From the NCBI RefSeq assembly GCF_000312105.1, contig NZ_HE978637.1, positions 248,001 to 312,000 on the forward strand: 64,000 nt of DNA, in the 5' to 3' direction. The notes beneath the pieces are model-generated. The model was not told the origin of the DNA. It saw only the letters and a program-made list of their open reading frames with translations, and did not search any database. Of the stretch, positions 46,864 to 55,055 are shown one piece after another (the stretch's first letter is position 1; each line of letters begins with the position of its first letter). Both the position numbers and the translations under genes were made by a program. Origin of the DNA: Aeromicrobium massiliense JC14. Its GTDB lineage: Bacteria; Actinomycetota; Actinomycetes; Propionibacteriales; Nocardioidaceae.

Positions 46864-49686
46864 ATGACGGACGAGCTGGGCGGTCTTGCGCGCCCTGAGG
46901 TGTCGGTGGAGGACGCGGCGCGGGTGGTGCGCGAGCGGTGGGGCGTCGAGGGGGACGTCGTCGAGCTCGGCAGCAACCAGGACCGCAACTTCCGCATCGG
47001 CGCCGGGCACGTGCTCAAGGTCGCCAACGCCGTCACGGACCTCACCGAGCTCGAGGCGCAGAACGCGTCCATGGACGTCCTCGACGGCGCCGGTCTGCGG
47101 GCACCGCAGCCGGTCGAGAGCGTCGACGGTCGAACCGTCGAGCCGGTCGAGATCGGTGGCGTCACGCTGCACGCGCGGCTGCTGACGTACGTCGAGGGCA
47201 CGCCGCTCATGGACGTCGAGTCGTTCGGCGACGCCGAGGCACGGATGCTCGGCGAGACCGCCGGACGCATCGTCGCCGCGCTGGCCGGGTTCGAGCATGA
47301 GGGCACCACGCGCACGACGCAGTGGGACCTGCGGGCCGCGCCGGACGTGGTCCGAGCGCTGCTGCACCACGTTCCCGAGAGCCTGCGCGCCCGGGTCGCC
47401 AACGCCAGCCTGGACTCCGTCGCGCGGGTCGCGGCGGTCTCGCCGGCGCTGCCGCGGCAGGTGATCCACGGTGACGTCACCGACGACAACCTCGTGCTCG
47501 ACGAGCAGGGGAGCGTCGGGGTCATCGACCTGGGCGACCTCATGGTCAGCTGGCGCGTCGCCGAGCTCGCCGTCGCGCTCACCGGCGTGCTGGCCAACGG
47601 CTGCGACGACCCGCTCACGTCGCTCGAGACCGTCCGCGCGTACGCCGAGCAGGTGCCGCTGGAGCACGCCGAGGTCGTCGCGCTGTGGCCGCTCGTCGTG
47701 CTGCGCTGCGCCGTGCTCGTCACCAGCGCCGCCGAGCTGACCGCCATCGACGAGGGCAACGACTACGCCGCCGAGCGCACCAGTCGCGAGTGGCGCGCGT
47801 TCCGGCTCGCCACGTCCATCGACCCCGACGAGATGGCCGTGCTCGTCGCCGCGACCGTCGCGGGCGTGCGGCCGCGGCCGTTCTCGCTCGGCCGGATGCT
47901 GCCGGAGGGAGTCCGGCCCCGCGTCGTCGACCTGTCCGTGCTCAGCCCTTCGTTGGACGCCGGACGCTGGCTCGAGCCGGACGCCGAGCAGGCCGTCCTC
48001 GCCGCCCAGGGCGCGCCGGTCAGCACCCGCTGGGCCGAGCACCGGCTCACCCAGGCGCGTCCGCTCGCCGCGCGTGGCAGCGCGAAGACGCTCGCGCTCG
48101 GCGTGGACGTCGTCGTCCCCGAGGGCACGCTGCTGCACGTCCCGTTCGAGGGGGAGCGCGTGCGCATCGACGGCGGCTTCGAGCTGCGCGGCGACGCGCT
48201 CACGCTCGTCGTCCGCGGCGACGTCGAGGACGGCGACGGGCTCGGTCTCGCGTCCGGGCACCTGCGCGTCCAGCTGCACCGCACCGAGGCGCCGCGCGCG
48301 CCGTTCCTGGTCAGCCCGCGCGCGCACGCGCTGTGGCGGGCGCTGAGTCCCGACCCGTCCGCCCTGCTCGGCGTCGACGTGGCCGCGCCCCAGCCCGACC
48401 CGGACGACGTCCTGGCTCGCCGTGACGCCGCGTACGCGCCGGTGCAGGAGCACTACTACGCCGCGCCGCCGCAGGTCGAGCGTGGCTGGCGCGAGCTCAT
48501 GGTCGACACCCAGGCGCAGGTCTACGTCGACGTGGTCAACAACGTCGCCACCACCGGCCACGCGCACCCGCACCTGGTCGAGGCCGCCACGCGTCAGTGG
48601 TCGCTGCTCAACACCAACTCGCGCTTCCACTACGCCGCGGTCGCCGAGCTGTCCGAGCGGCTCGCCGCGCTCGCGCCCGACGGCCTGGACAGCGTCTTCC
48701 TGGTCAACAGCGGCAGCGAGGCCGTCGACCTGGCCATCCGGCTCGCGCAGACCGCCACCGGACGTCCGCGGATGCTCGCCGCCCGCGAGGCGTACCACGG
48801 CTGGACGCTCGCCTCCGACGCCGTGTCCACGTCGCTCGGCGACAACCCGCGCGCGCTGGAGAGCCGGCCGGACTGGGTCGAGCTCATCGACGCGCCCAAC
48901 AGCGTCCGCGGCACGCACCGTGGCGCGGACGCCGCCGCCGGCTACCTCGCCGACCTCGACGTGCAGCTGGACGCGCTCGGTGAGGAGGGACGCGCGCAGC
49001 TCGCGGGCGTCGTCATCGAGCCGATCTTCGGCAACGGCGGGGGCGTGCTGCTGCCCGACGGCTACCTCGCCGGCGTCTTCGAGCGGGTGCGCGCGCTCGG
49101 CGGCGTGTGCATCAGCGACGAGGTGCAGGTCAGCTACGGACGCCTCGGCGAGCACTTCTGGGGCTTCGAGCAGCAGGGCGCCGTGCCGGACGTCATCACC
49201 GTCGCCAAGGCGATGGGCAACGGCCAGCCGCTCGGCGCGGTCATCACGACCCGCGAGATCGCCGAGGCGTTCGCGGCCGAGGGCTCGTTCTTCAGCTCGT
49301 CCGGCGGCAGCCCGGTCAGCTCGCGCATCGGGCTAGCCGTGCTGGACGTCCTGGAGTCCGAGCGGCTGCAGGAGAACGCCCGCGAGGTCGGCGGGCACTT
49401 CCGCGAGCGGCTCCTCGCGCTGGCCGATCTGCATCCCGCAATCGGCGCGGTGCACGGCATGGGCTTGTACCTCGGCGTCGAACTGGTCAGCGACCGTGAG
49501 ACGTTCGCGCCGGCCACGCAGCTCGCCGCCGACGTCTGCGACCTGCTGCTCGAGGAGGGCGCCATCGTGCAGCCCACGGGCGACCACAAGAACGTCCTCA
49601 AGATCAAGCCACCGCTGGTCATCACCCGCGAGAGCGTCGACTACGTCGTGGACGCCCTCGACCGCGTCCTCTCGATGCTGGGGTAG
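46864..49686 (+). CDS. Three-domain kinase - M23-like - class III PLP enzyme fusion
   Basis: A 940-residue fusion. Residues about 1-340 form an aminoglycoside-phosphotransferase-type kinase (HGDVTDDN near 202, VIDLGDL after it). Residues about 385-490 look like a degenerate M23 peptidase barrel (ALGVDVVVPEGTLLHVPFEG). Residues about 510-940 are a class III PLP enzyme with NSGSEAVDLAIRL, ISDEVQVSYGR and the PLP Lys782 in VAKAMGNGQ. The human relatives are hydroxylysine kinase and 5-phosphohydroxylysine or phosphoethanolamine phospho-lyase, so this may phosphorylate an amino alcohol or amino acid and then eliminate the phosphate. The substrate is unproven. TACGCT at 46824 and a GGGAGAG ribosome site precede it. 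Confidence 0.88.
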   Translation: MTDELGGLARPEVSVEDAARVVRERWGVEGDVVELGSNQDRNFRIGAGHVLKVANAVTDLTELEAQNASMDVLDGAGLRAPQPVESVDGRTVEPVEIGGVTLHARLLTYVEGTPLMDVESFGDAEARMLGETAGRIVAALAGFEHEGTTRTTQWDLRAAPDVVRALLHHVPESLRARVANASLDSVARVAAVSPALPRQVIHGDVTDDNLVLDEQGSVGVIDLGDLMVSWRVAELAVALTGVLANGCDDPLTSLETVRAYAEQVPLEHAEVVALWPLVVLRCAVLVTSAAELTAIDEGNDYAAERTSREWRAFRLATSIDPDEMAVLVAATVAGVRPRPFSLGRMLPEGVRPRVVDLSVLSPSLDAGRWLEPDAEQAVLAAQGAPVSTRWAEHRLTQARPLAARGSAKTLALGVDVVVPEGTLLHVPFEGERVRIDGGFELRGDALTLVVRGDVEDGDGLGLASGHLRVQLHRTEAPRAPFLVSPRAHALWRALSPDPSALLGVDVAAPQPDPDDVLARRDAAYAPVQEHYYAAPPQVERGWRELMVDTQAQVYVDVVNNVATTGHAHPHLVEAATRQWSLLNTNSRFHYAAVAELSERLAALAPDGLDSVFLVNSGSEAVDLAIRLAQTATGRPRMLAAREAYHGWTLASDAVSTSLGDNPRALESRPDWVELIDAPNSVRGTHRGADAAAGYLADLDVQLDALGEEGRAQLAGVVIEPIFGNGGGVLLPDGYLAGVFERVRALGGVCISDEVQVSYGRLGEHFWGFEQQGAVPDVITVAKAMGNGQPLGAVITTREIAEAFAAEGSFFSSSGGSPVSSRIGLAVLDVLESERLQENAREVGGHFRERLLALADLHPAIGAVHGMGLYLGVELVSDRETFAPATQLAADVCDLLLEEGAIVQPTGDHKNVLKIKPPLVITRESVDYVVDALDRVLSMLG

Positions 49687-49792
49687 GGCTCCTGGTTCGT
49701 CGAAAGGCGCGCCTGGGTGCATGGTCGCCCGCGGGGCTTCTGACGAGGGCTCGGGTGCGTGCGCGGCTGGGTTCGTCGGCTCGCTCGAGCCC

Positions 49793-49815
49793 GCTCCCTG
49801 GGCTTGTCGAATCGA
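49793..49815 (+). repeat. Dispersed repeat copy (GCTCCCTGGGCTTGTCGAAT)
   Basis: Degenerate copy in the 221-bp gap after the fusion gene. The rest of that gap shows only the SOS-box promoter of the next gene. Confidence 0.6.
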
Positions 49816-49876
49816 CGTGAAAAATCCTGGAATGCTGGGGATTCTGGGTGGTTGCTGTCGGACGCGCCAGGTAGGA

Positions 49877-49892
49877 TAGAACAAACGTTCGA
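49877..49892. promoter_or_regulatory. LexA (SOS) box overlapping a -10 element
   Basis: TAGAACAAACGTTCGA matches the actinobacterial LexA consensus TCGAAC-N4-GTTCGA at 10 of its 12 defined positions, with the palindromic GAAC/GTTC core intact. It overlaps a TAGGAT hexamer (49872-49877), 15 bp before the start codon. Confidence 0.7.
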
Positions 49893-49907
49893 CACGGGGG
49901 TTCTCGG

Positions 49908-51212
49908 ATGCTTCTCGACCAGCTCGACAGGATGCGCGACGACGTGTCCGAGGTCGAGGCTTGGGCGCACACCGACGCGGAGATCCGCGAGATCCTGAAG
50001 TCCTCGACCGCGATGATCAGCGCCCTGCAGGCCATGAACGCCCGGCTGACGGGCGCCGCCGAGGACCGTGCTCTTCCCCGCGAGGACGGCTCGGCGTCGA
50101 CGGTGGCCTGGCTCGCCTCGACCACCGGCATCGCCCGTCGCGAGGCGTCGAGGCTCGTGAAGCTCTCGCGCCTGGACGCCACCCGGGGCCTCGCGACCCG
50201 TGAGGCCTGGTCGTCCGGGGCGGTGTCGACCGAGCAGGCGTCGATCATCCTGACCGCGCTGGACCAGCTGCCGGACTGGTTGGTGGCCGAGCAGCACGAC
50301 GACGCCGAGACGACCCTGCTGGAGCACGCGAAGGAATTCGCCGCGGACGACCTGCGACGCCTGGCGAACCGGATCGTCGAGGTCGTCGACCCGGACTCCG
50401 CCGACGAAGTGATCGGCGAGCAGCTCGAACGGCAGGAGAAGCAGGCCTGGTCCGAGGCGCACCTGACGTTCACGCCGCGCGGCGACGGACTCACGTGGGT
50501 CCGCGGTGCTCTGCCGGACGTGCAGGCCGACATGCTCCGCACCGTCCTCGAAGGCCTGTCCGCTCCGCGCCGACTGGAGGCGCTGTTCCGGGACGTCGAC
50601 GGCGAGCACTCCGACAGCGAGATCGGCCGGCTCGACCACCCCCGTCGCATGGGACAGGCGTTCTGCGAGCTGATCGAGCACCTGCCGAGCGAGTGCTTCC
50701 CGCAGGCCGGCGGCCTCGCCGCGACCGTGACGGTGAACATCGACTATGACGACCTGCAGCAGCGGGTGTCTCGGGCCACGCTGAGCACCGGCTGTGACCT
50801 CAGCGCGAGCCAGGCACGACGTCTCGCCTGCAACGCGAGCATCCTGCCGATGGTCCTCAGTGGGGACTCCCAGCCCCTCGACCTCGGCCGCGCCGAGCGC
50901 CTCCACGACCGCCATCAGCGTGCCGTCCTGGCGAAACGGGACGGCGGATGCTCGTGGAAGGGCTGCGACAGACCCCCGGCCTGGTGCGAGGCCCACTACC
51001 TCAGACCCTGGAGCGAGGGCGGCGAGACATCGGTCGACAACGGCGCGCTGTTCTGCTTCCAGCACCACCACCTGCTGCACGACTCGGACTGGTCAGCACG
51101 GTTGGCCGAGGACGGCGTCGTCGAGGTCGTCCCGCCAGCGCGGATCGACCCGCTCCGACGACCCTTGCGCCACGTCCGGCACGTGAGGCTGCGCCCACGC
51201 GTCCCGGCCTGA
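49908..51212 (+). CDS. DUF222/13E12-type HNH endonuclease-family protein
   Basis: A 434-residue protein with the helical DUF222 (13E12 repeat) region over the first 300 residues and a C-terminal HNH domain (CSWKGCDRPPAWCEAHYLRPW to NGALFCFQHHHLLH) with paired Cys and His residues for a zinc and nuclease site. These genes are multicopy in actinobacteria and linked to mobile or stress-induced DNA processing; the true activity is not settled. The LexA box in its promoter predicts induction by DNA damage, as for the M. tuberculosis REP13E12 genes. Confidence 0.88.
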   Translation: MLLDQLDRMRDDVSEVEAWAHTDAEIREILKSSTAMISALQAMNARLTGAAEDRALPREDGSASTVAWLASTTGIARREASRLVKLSRLDATRGLATREAWSSGAVSTEQASIILTALDQLPDWLVAEQHDDAETTLLEHAKEFAADDLRRLANRIVEVVDPDSADEVIGEQLERQEKQAWSEAHLTFTPRGDGLTWVRGALPDVQADMLRTVLEGLSAPRRLEALFRDVDGEHSDSEIGRLDHPRRMGQAFCELIEHLPSECFPQAGGLAATVTVNIDYDDLQQRVSRATLSTGCDLSASQARRLACNASILPMVLSGDSQPLDLGRAERLHDRHQRAVLAKRDGGCSWKGCDRPPAWCEAHYLRPWSEGGETSVDNGALFCFQHHHLLHDSDWSARLAEDGVVEVVPPARIDPLRRPLRHVRHVRLRPRVPA

Positions 51213-51267
51213 CGTCGGCCCGTCCGAATCCGGGACGCGGGGATGACTGTCGTGGTCTTGTACCGGC

Positions 51268-51504
51268 ATGGATGCCAACGTCGCGCTCTTCCTCCTGCTG
51301 CTCGTCGCGCTCGCCATCGGTCTGTGGTGGCTGCTGATGCTCGTCGACGCGCTGCGCGTGCCGCAGCACGTGTGGAAGGCCGCGGGCCAGAGCCAGCTGA
51401 TCTACGTGCTGCTCATGGTGGTGGTCGGCGTGCTCGGGACGATCGTCTACGTGGCCATCGCCCGGCCGCAGCTGCGCGACGCCGGAGCGCCCAACCTGCG
51501 GTAG
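51268..51504 (+). CDS. Small two-segment membrane protein (DUF2516-like)
   Basis: A 78-residue protein with two hydrophobic helices (about 5-28 and 43-66) and a short polar tail. It resembles the DUF2516 family, mainly by size and by the WKAAGQSQLIY link between helices. No function is known. Confidence 0.6.
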   Translation: MDANVALFLLLLVALAIGLWWLLMLVDALRVPQHVWKAAGQSQLIYVLLMVVVGVLGTIVYVAIARPQLRDAGAPNLR

Positions 51505-51526
51505 GACGCCGCTGCGAGCGCTGTGC

Positions 51527-51532
51527 CACGCT
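51527..51532 (+). promoter_or_regulatory. -10-like hexamer CACGCT of a leaderless promoter
   Basis: Six bases before the GTG at 51539. Confidence 0.4.
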
Positions 51533-51538
51533 GGGCTC

Positions 51539-52180
51539 GTGCTGAGGATCGTGGGGCTCGTGCTGGTCGTCGCGGGCCTGTCCGTGCTCGGCTGGCTGGG
51601 CTGGCAGTACTGGGGCACGAACTGGCAGTCCCAGCAGCGCCACGACGACGTCACCGAGACGCTCGAGAAGACGTGGACGTCCGGGCAGGCGACGGCGGAG
51701 ACCGACTTCGGCGAGGCCACCGCGATCCTGCGCATCCCGCGGTTCGGCGACGACTGGTCCGTGCCGGTGCTGAACGGTGACTCCGCCGAGGTGCTGGCCT
51801 CCGGCGTCGGGCACCTCGACGGCACCGCCGACCCGGGGGAGCGGGGCAACCTCGCGCTCGCCGGCCACCGGGTCACCCACGGCGAGCCGTTCGCCGGCAT
51901 CCGCGGCCTGCGCCCCGGCGACGAGGTGACGGTCGAGACGCGCGACGCCGTGCACACGTACGTCCTCGACACGAGCGGCCAGGACCTCGACGTCCCGTTC
52001 ACCGACACCTGGGTCGTGTCCGAGCGGCCGCGGAACCCCGACGGCGGCACCGGCCCGGTCGACGCGCCCGCGCTCCTCACCCTCGTGACCTGCGCCGAGG
52101 TCTTCCACACCGACGACCGGACGGTCGTGTTCGGGCACCTCGTGAAGTCCGAGCCGCGGGTCGCGCCCGCCGCCGGCTGA
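51539..52180 (+). CDS. Class E sortase
   Basis: A 213-residue membrane-anchored sortase. One N-terminal transmembrane segment is followed by the sortase barrel with His110 in LALAGHRVTHGEPF, Cys185 in LLTLVTCAEVF and Arg194. The TLVTC motif and length fit class E enzymes of actinobacteria, which anchor surface proteins carrying LAxTG signals. No substrate with such a signal lies in the window. The GTG follows CACGCT by six bases. Confidence 0.88.
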   Translation: MLRIVGLVLVVAGLSVLGWLGWQYWGTNWQSQQRHDDVTETLEKTWTSGQATAETDFGEATAILRIPRFGDDWSVPVLNGDSAEVLASGVGHLDGTADPGERGNLALAGHRVTHGEPFAGIRGLRPGDEVTVETRDAVHTYVLDTSGQDLDVPFTDTWVVSERPRNPDGGTGPVDAPALLTLVTCAEVFHTDDRTVVFGHLVKSEPRVAPAAG

Positions 52181-52210
52181 GCGTCCGCGGGGAGCCGTCA
52201 CCGGCACGGG

Positions 52211-52216
52211 TAGGTT
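52211..52216 (+). promoter_or_regulatory. -10 hexamer TAGGTT of a leaderless promoter
   Basis: Six bases before the ATG at 52223. Confidence 0.5.
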
Positions 52217-52222
52217 CTAGCC

Positions 52223-52534
52223 ATGGCTGAGATCGAGACCGTGCACAACACCGACCGGAGCCGCTACGAGGCGTGGATCGACGGCGTGCGCGCCGGCTTC
52301 GCCGAGTACCAGCTCACCGACGAGCTCATCGTCTTCACCCACACCGAGGTCGACAAGAAGTTCGAGGGCCAGGGCGTCGGCTCCAAGCTCGCCCGCTTCG
52401 CGCTCGACGACGTCCGCTCCGACGGCACCCGCAAGGTGCTGCCGCTGTGCCCGTTCATCAAGGGCTGGATCGGCCACCACCGCGAGTACGTCGACATGAT
52501 CTACGGCGCGCCCGCGACGACGGCGACCGACTGA
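52223..52534 (+). CDS. GNAT-fold N-acetyltransferase (YjdJ-like)
   Basis: A 103-residue GCN5-like protein. The acetyl-CoA loop reads EGQGVGSKLARFAL, and the end block VLPLCPFIKGWIGHHREY is typical of the small YidJ/YjdJ (human GTPBP-free NATD1-like) group. The acceptor substrate is unknown. The ATG is six bases after TAGGTT. Confidence 0.88.
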   Translation: MAEIETVHNTDRSRYEAWIDGVRAGFAEYQLTDELIVFTHTEVDKKFEGQGVGSKLARFALDDVRSDGTRKVLPLCPFIKGWIGHHREYVDMIYGAPATTATD

Positions 52535-52547
52535 CCTTCGGCGGGCG

Positions 52548-52601
52548 CCCTTCGACAAGCTCCCTTCGACAGGCTCAGGGAGCGTCTCGACAGGCTGCGG
52601 G
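52548..52601. repeat. Tandem cluster of the dispersed CCCTTCGACAGGCTCAGGG repeat
   Basis: Three head-to-tail copies in reverse orientation: CCCTTCGACAAGCT, CCCTTCGACAGGCTCAGGGA, and a degenerate TCTCGACAGGCTGCGGGG. Confidence 0.75.
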
Positions 52602-52614
52602 GGCGGACTGCGCC

Positions 52615-52620
52615 TACGGT
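52615..52620 (+). promoter_or_regulatory. -10 hexamer TACGGT of a leaderless promoter
   Basis: Six bases before the ATG at 52627. Confidence 0.5.
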
Positions 52621-52626
52621 CGAGGC

Positions 52627-52827
52627 ATGGAGCTCGACGACGCGATCCTGGACGCACTCTCCGAGGGTGGACGCTCACCGGAGCTGGTGGCCGCCGCCGT
52701 CAGCGCGCCGTTGGACGACGTCCGCGCCCGCCTGTCGATCCTCGAGGCGTCCGGTGCCGTCGTGTCCGTCGAGCTGCCGTCGCAGCCGCCCCGCCAGCAG
52801 TACCGGCTGACGGCGTCGGCCGACTGA
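52627..52827 (+). CDS. Small winged-helix-like protein, unknown
   Basis: A 66-residue protein predicted as a small helix-turn-helix: DAILDALSEGGRSPELVAAAVSAPLDDVRARLSILEASGAV reads like a recognition fold followed by a two-strand wing. I do not recognise a family. The leaderless-type promoter and the shared base with the next start (TGATG) support that it is real. Confidence 0.6.
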   Translation: MELDDAILDALSEGGRSPELVAAAVSAPLDDVRARLSILEASGAVVSVELPSQPPRQQYRLTASAD

Positions 52828-53228
52828 TGGTCTCGCTCCAGGCCGGACGCTGGACGGCGCAGCGGCACCTGCGCGTGCCGCCCGAGGTCGTCTGGGACCT
52901 GCTCACCGACCCCGACGCGTGGCCGGTCTGGGGTCCGACGGTCAAGCGCGCCGAGATCGACGGCGGCGCCGTGGTCGAGGGTGCGCGCGGCACCGTCTGG
53001 ACGCCGGTCGGCGTTCCGCTGCCGTTCCAGATCACCGACGTCGACCCCGAGCACTGCTGGTCGTGGAGCGTCGCCGGCGTCCCCGCCACGACCCACGAGG
53101 TCGAGCCCGTCCTCGGCGGCTGCGTCGCCCGCATGACCGCGCCCATCTGGGCGCCGGCCTACCTGCCGGTGCTCGAGGTCGCGCTGCGCCGCATCGAGCG
53201 CCTCGCCGCTGAGCGGCCCACCTCCTAG
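52827..53228 (+). CDS. SRPBCC-family protein
   Basis: A 133-residue START/SRPBCC-fold protein: RHLRVPPEVVWDLLTDPDAWPVWGPTV is the standard opening strand and helices, and a long final helix (VLEVALRRIERLAAE) closes the pocket. Such proteins bind small hydrophobic ligands. Start ATG and previous stop share one base, so it is translated with the small winged-helix-like gene. Confidence 0.82.
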   Translation: MVSLQAGRWTAQRHLRVPPEVVWDLLTDPDAWPVWGPTVKRAEIDGGAVVEGARGTVWTPVGVPLPFQITDVDPEHCWSWSVAGVPATTHEVEPVLGGCVARMTAPIWAPAYLPVLEVALRRIERLAAERPTS

Positions 53229-53261
53229 CCTGGGCGTCGTCCGACGACGACGGGAGCAGGC

Positions 53262-53708
53262 ATGGCCACCACGACCGGCACGGGCGGGTTCTCCGCCGCC
53301 GAGCGCAAGGCGCTCAAGGAGCGCGCCGCCGAGCTGCGCACCGAGGCCGAGCGCCCGCGCGGCGGCAAGGCTGCGGCCGAGGAGCTGGACGTCCTGGAGA
53401 AGATCGCCGCGATGGACGCCGGCGACCGGGCCCTGGCCGAGCGCATCCATGTCATCGTCACCGAGCACGCGCCCGACCTGCGGCCGAAGCTCTGGTACAG
53501 CCAGCCCGCGTACGCCCGCAAGGGCAAGGTCGTGTGCTTCTTCCGCAGCGGCGTCGGCGACGGCGAGCGGTACTCGACGTTCGGCTTCACGCCGCACGCC
53601 GAGCTCGACGACGAGTCCGGCGTCTGGGTGACGTCCTACGCGGTGCGCGAGCTGACCGCGGACGCCGAGCGGACGATCACCGCGCTGGTGAAGCGCGTCG
53701 CGCAGTAG
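53262..53708 (+). CDS. DUF1801 / iron-chaperone-like protein
   Basis: A 148-residue protein of the YdhG/DUF1801 fold, recognisable by IHVIVTEHAPDLRPKLWYSQPAYARKGKVVCFF. An N-terminal helical, charged extension (about 1-60) precedes it. The name iron chaperone comes from family annotation (frataxin-like fold) and is not evidence of function. A GGGAG ribosome site precedes the ATG. It ends three bases from the convergent SCO1664-type gene. Confidence 0.78.
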   Translation: MATTTGTGGFSAAERKALKERAAELRTEAERPRGGKAAAEELDVLEKIAAMDAGDRALAERIHVIVTEHAPDLRPKLWYSQPAYARKGKVVCFFRSGVGDGERYSTFGFTPHAELDDESGVWVTSYAVRELTADAERTITALVKRVAQ

Positions 53709-53711
53709 CCC

Positions 53712-54479
53712 TCAGAACGGGGGCCAGGGGACCGGCGGCATGTGACCGCTCGGGGCCGGCAGCACGCCCGCGTCCAGCAGGACGTCGCAGCGGGCCAGCA
53801 GCGCCTCGACCTCCGCGCCGGTGAGGTAGTCCGTGAGCGTCCGGGCCAGGCCGTCGTCGAGGGCGTCGCGCACCCGCTCGACCCCGGCGCGTTCGTCGTC
53901 GCTCAGCGGCTGGCCGATCCAGCCCCACAGCACGGTGCGCAGCTTGTGCTCGGCGTGCAGCGAGACGCCGTGGTCGACGCCGTGCCGGTGGCCGTCGGCC
54001 ATCTCGAGCACGTGCCCGCCCTTGCGGTCGGCGTTGTTGATGACGACGTCGAAGATCGCCATGCGGCGCAGCGCGGCCGACTCCTCGTGCACGACCGAGA
54101 CGACCTCCTCGTCCTCGTCCAGGCCGTCCATGACGTGGTGCCAGCCCTCGGGCAGCTCGCCGGCGCGGACGACGGTGACCGCCTCCTGCTCCGGATCGGC
54201 ATCGACCCAGCGCTGCACCATGCCGACGCCGTGCGGGCCGTCGCGCAGCCAGGTGGGCGGGACGACGTCCCAGCCGGTGGCCTCGGAGACCAGGTACGCG
54301 GCGACCTCACGCTGGGCGAGCGTGCCGTCGGGGAAGTCCCACAGCGGACGCTCGCCGGCCACGGGCTTGTAGACCACCTGCACGTCGCCGATCGTGGCCA
54401 GGAACGTCGCGTTGGACGCCGGCATGATGCGGCCCTGCAGGACGAGCTCGCCCTCGAGCAGGTCGCCGGGAACGGTCAC
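53712..54479 (-). CDS. SCO1664-family protein (kinase-like fold)
   Basis: A 255-residue member of the SCO1664 family, distantly related to PI3/PI4-type kinases. Its motifs include VVYKPVAGERPLWDFPDGTLAQREVAAYLV (Lys for nucleotide), AIFDVVINNADRKGGHVL and GVDHGVSLH. With DUF3090 and MSMEG_4193-type genes it makes a conserved actinobacterial trio, often near mshC of mycothiol synthesis. Its exact reaction is unknown. The GTG start overlaps the DUF3090 stop (GTGA). Confidence 0.85.
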   Translation of the reverse strand: MTVPGDLLEGELVLQGRIMPASNATFLATIGDVQVVYKPVAGERPLWDFPDGTLAQREVAAYLVSEATGWDVVPPTWLRDGPHGVGMVQRWVDADPEQEAVTVVRAGELPEGWHHVMDGLDEDEEVVSVVHEESAALRRMAIFDVVINNADRKGGHVLEMADGHRHGVDHGVSLHAEHKLRTVLWGWIGQPLSDDERAGVERVRDALDDGLARTLTDYLTGAEVEALLARCDVLLDAGVLPAPSGHMPPVPWPPF

Positions 54480-55045
54480 CGGAACCCGTCGGGCAGCTCG
54501 CAGACGTGCCCTTCGTCCATCGGCAGGCCGCACAGCGAGCAGATCGGCCGGCCGGACGCGACGACGTCCCGCGTGCGCTTGGTGAACGCGCGGGCGGCGC
54601 CGACCGGGATGCGCACCTGCATGACCTGCTCGGGCAGCGTCTCGGGCAGGTCGATGAGCTCGTCGAGGTCCTCGAGCCGGTCGACCTCGACCTCGATGAT
54701 CGGGAACGCCTCGATGACGACCTGCCCGGTGGCCGGGTCCCAGCCCAGGCTCATCGCGCCGGCGCGGAACGCCTCGTCGATGGGGGTGTCGAGCGGGTCC
54801 TCGTCCACGAGCGCCTCGTCGGCGAGCGGCGGGATGCTGTACGGGTTGCCGTCCTCGGCCATGAGCTCGTCCAGCACCTCGTCGATCTTCTCGGCGAGGG
54901 CGAACGACTGCTCCTTCTCGACCGACACGCTCACCACGCGCTGGCCGTCGCGGGCCTGCAGGAAGAACGTGCGCGCCCCGGGGACTCCGACGGTGCCGAC
55001 GACGAAACGGTCAGGCCAGTCGAACTCGTGGACGATCGGTGCCAT
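54476..55045 (-). CDS. DUF3090 family protein
   Basis: A 189-residue acidic protein. The C-terminal zinc-knuckle-like CSLCGLPMDEGHVC and the block FPIIEVEVDRLEDLDE are typical for DUF3090. The ATG at 55045 follows TAGAGT by seven bases, and this -10 lies in the spacer after the phosphatase gene. Middle member of the trio; no function known. Confidence 0.85.
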   Translation of the reverse strand: MAPIVHEFDWPDRFVVGTVGVPGARTFFLQARDGQRVVSVSVEKEQSFALAEKIDEVLDELMAEDGNPYSIPPLADEALVDEDPLDTPIDEAFRAGAMSLGWDPATGQVVIEAFPIIEVEVDRLEDLDELIDLPETLPEQVMQVRIPVGAARAFTKRTRDVVASGRPICSLCGLPMDEGHVCELPDGFR

Positions 55046-55055
55046 GGGGCCCACT

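Noticed and set aside
51539-52180. Pilin or surface-protein locus around the sortase
   Set aside because: No LPxTG/LAxTG-ending protein or second sortase occurs in the window.
52548-52601. CRISPR array
   Set aside because: The repeats are head-to-tail without regular unique spacers and are one form of the genome-wide dispersed repeat; no cas genes.
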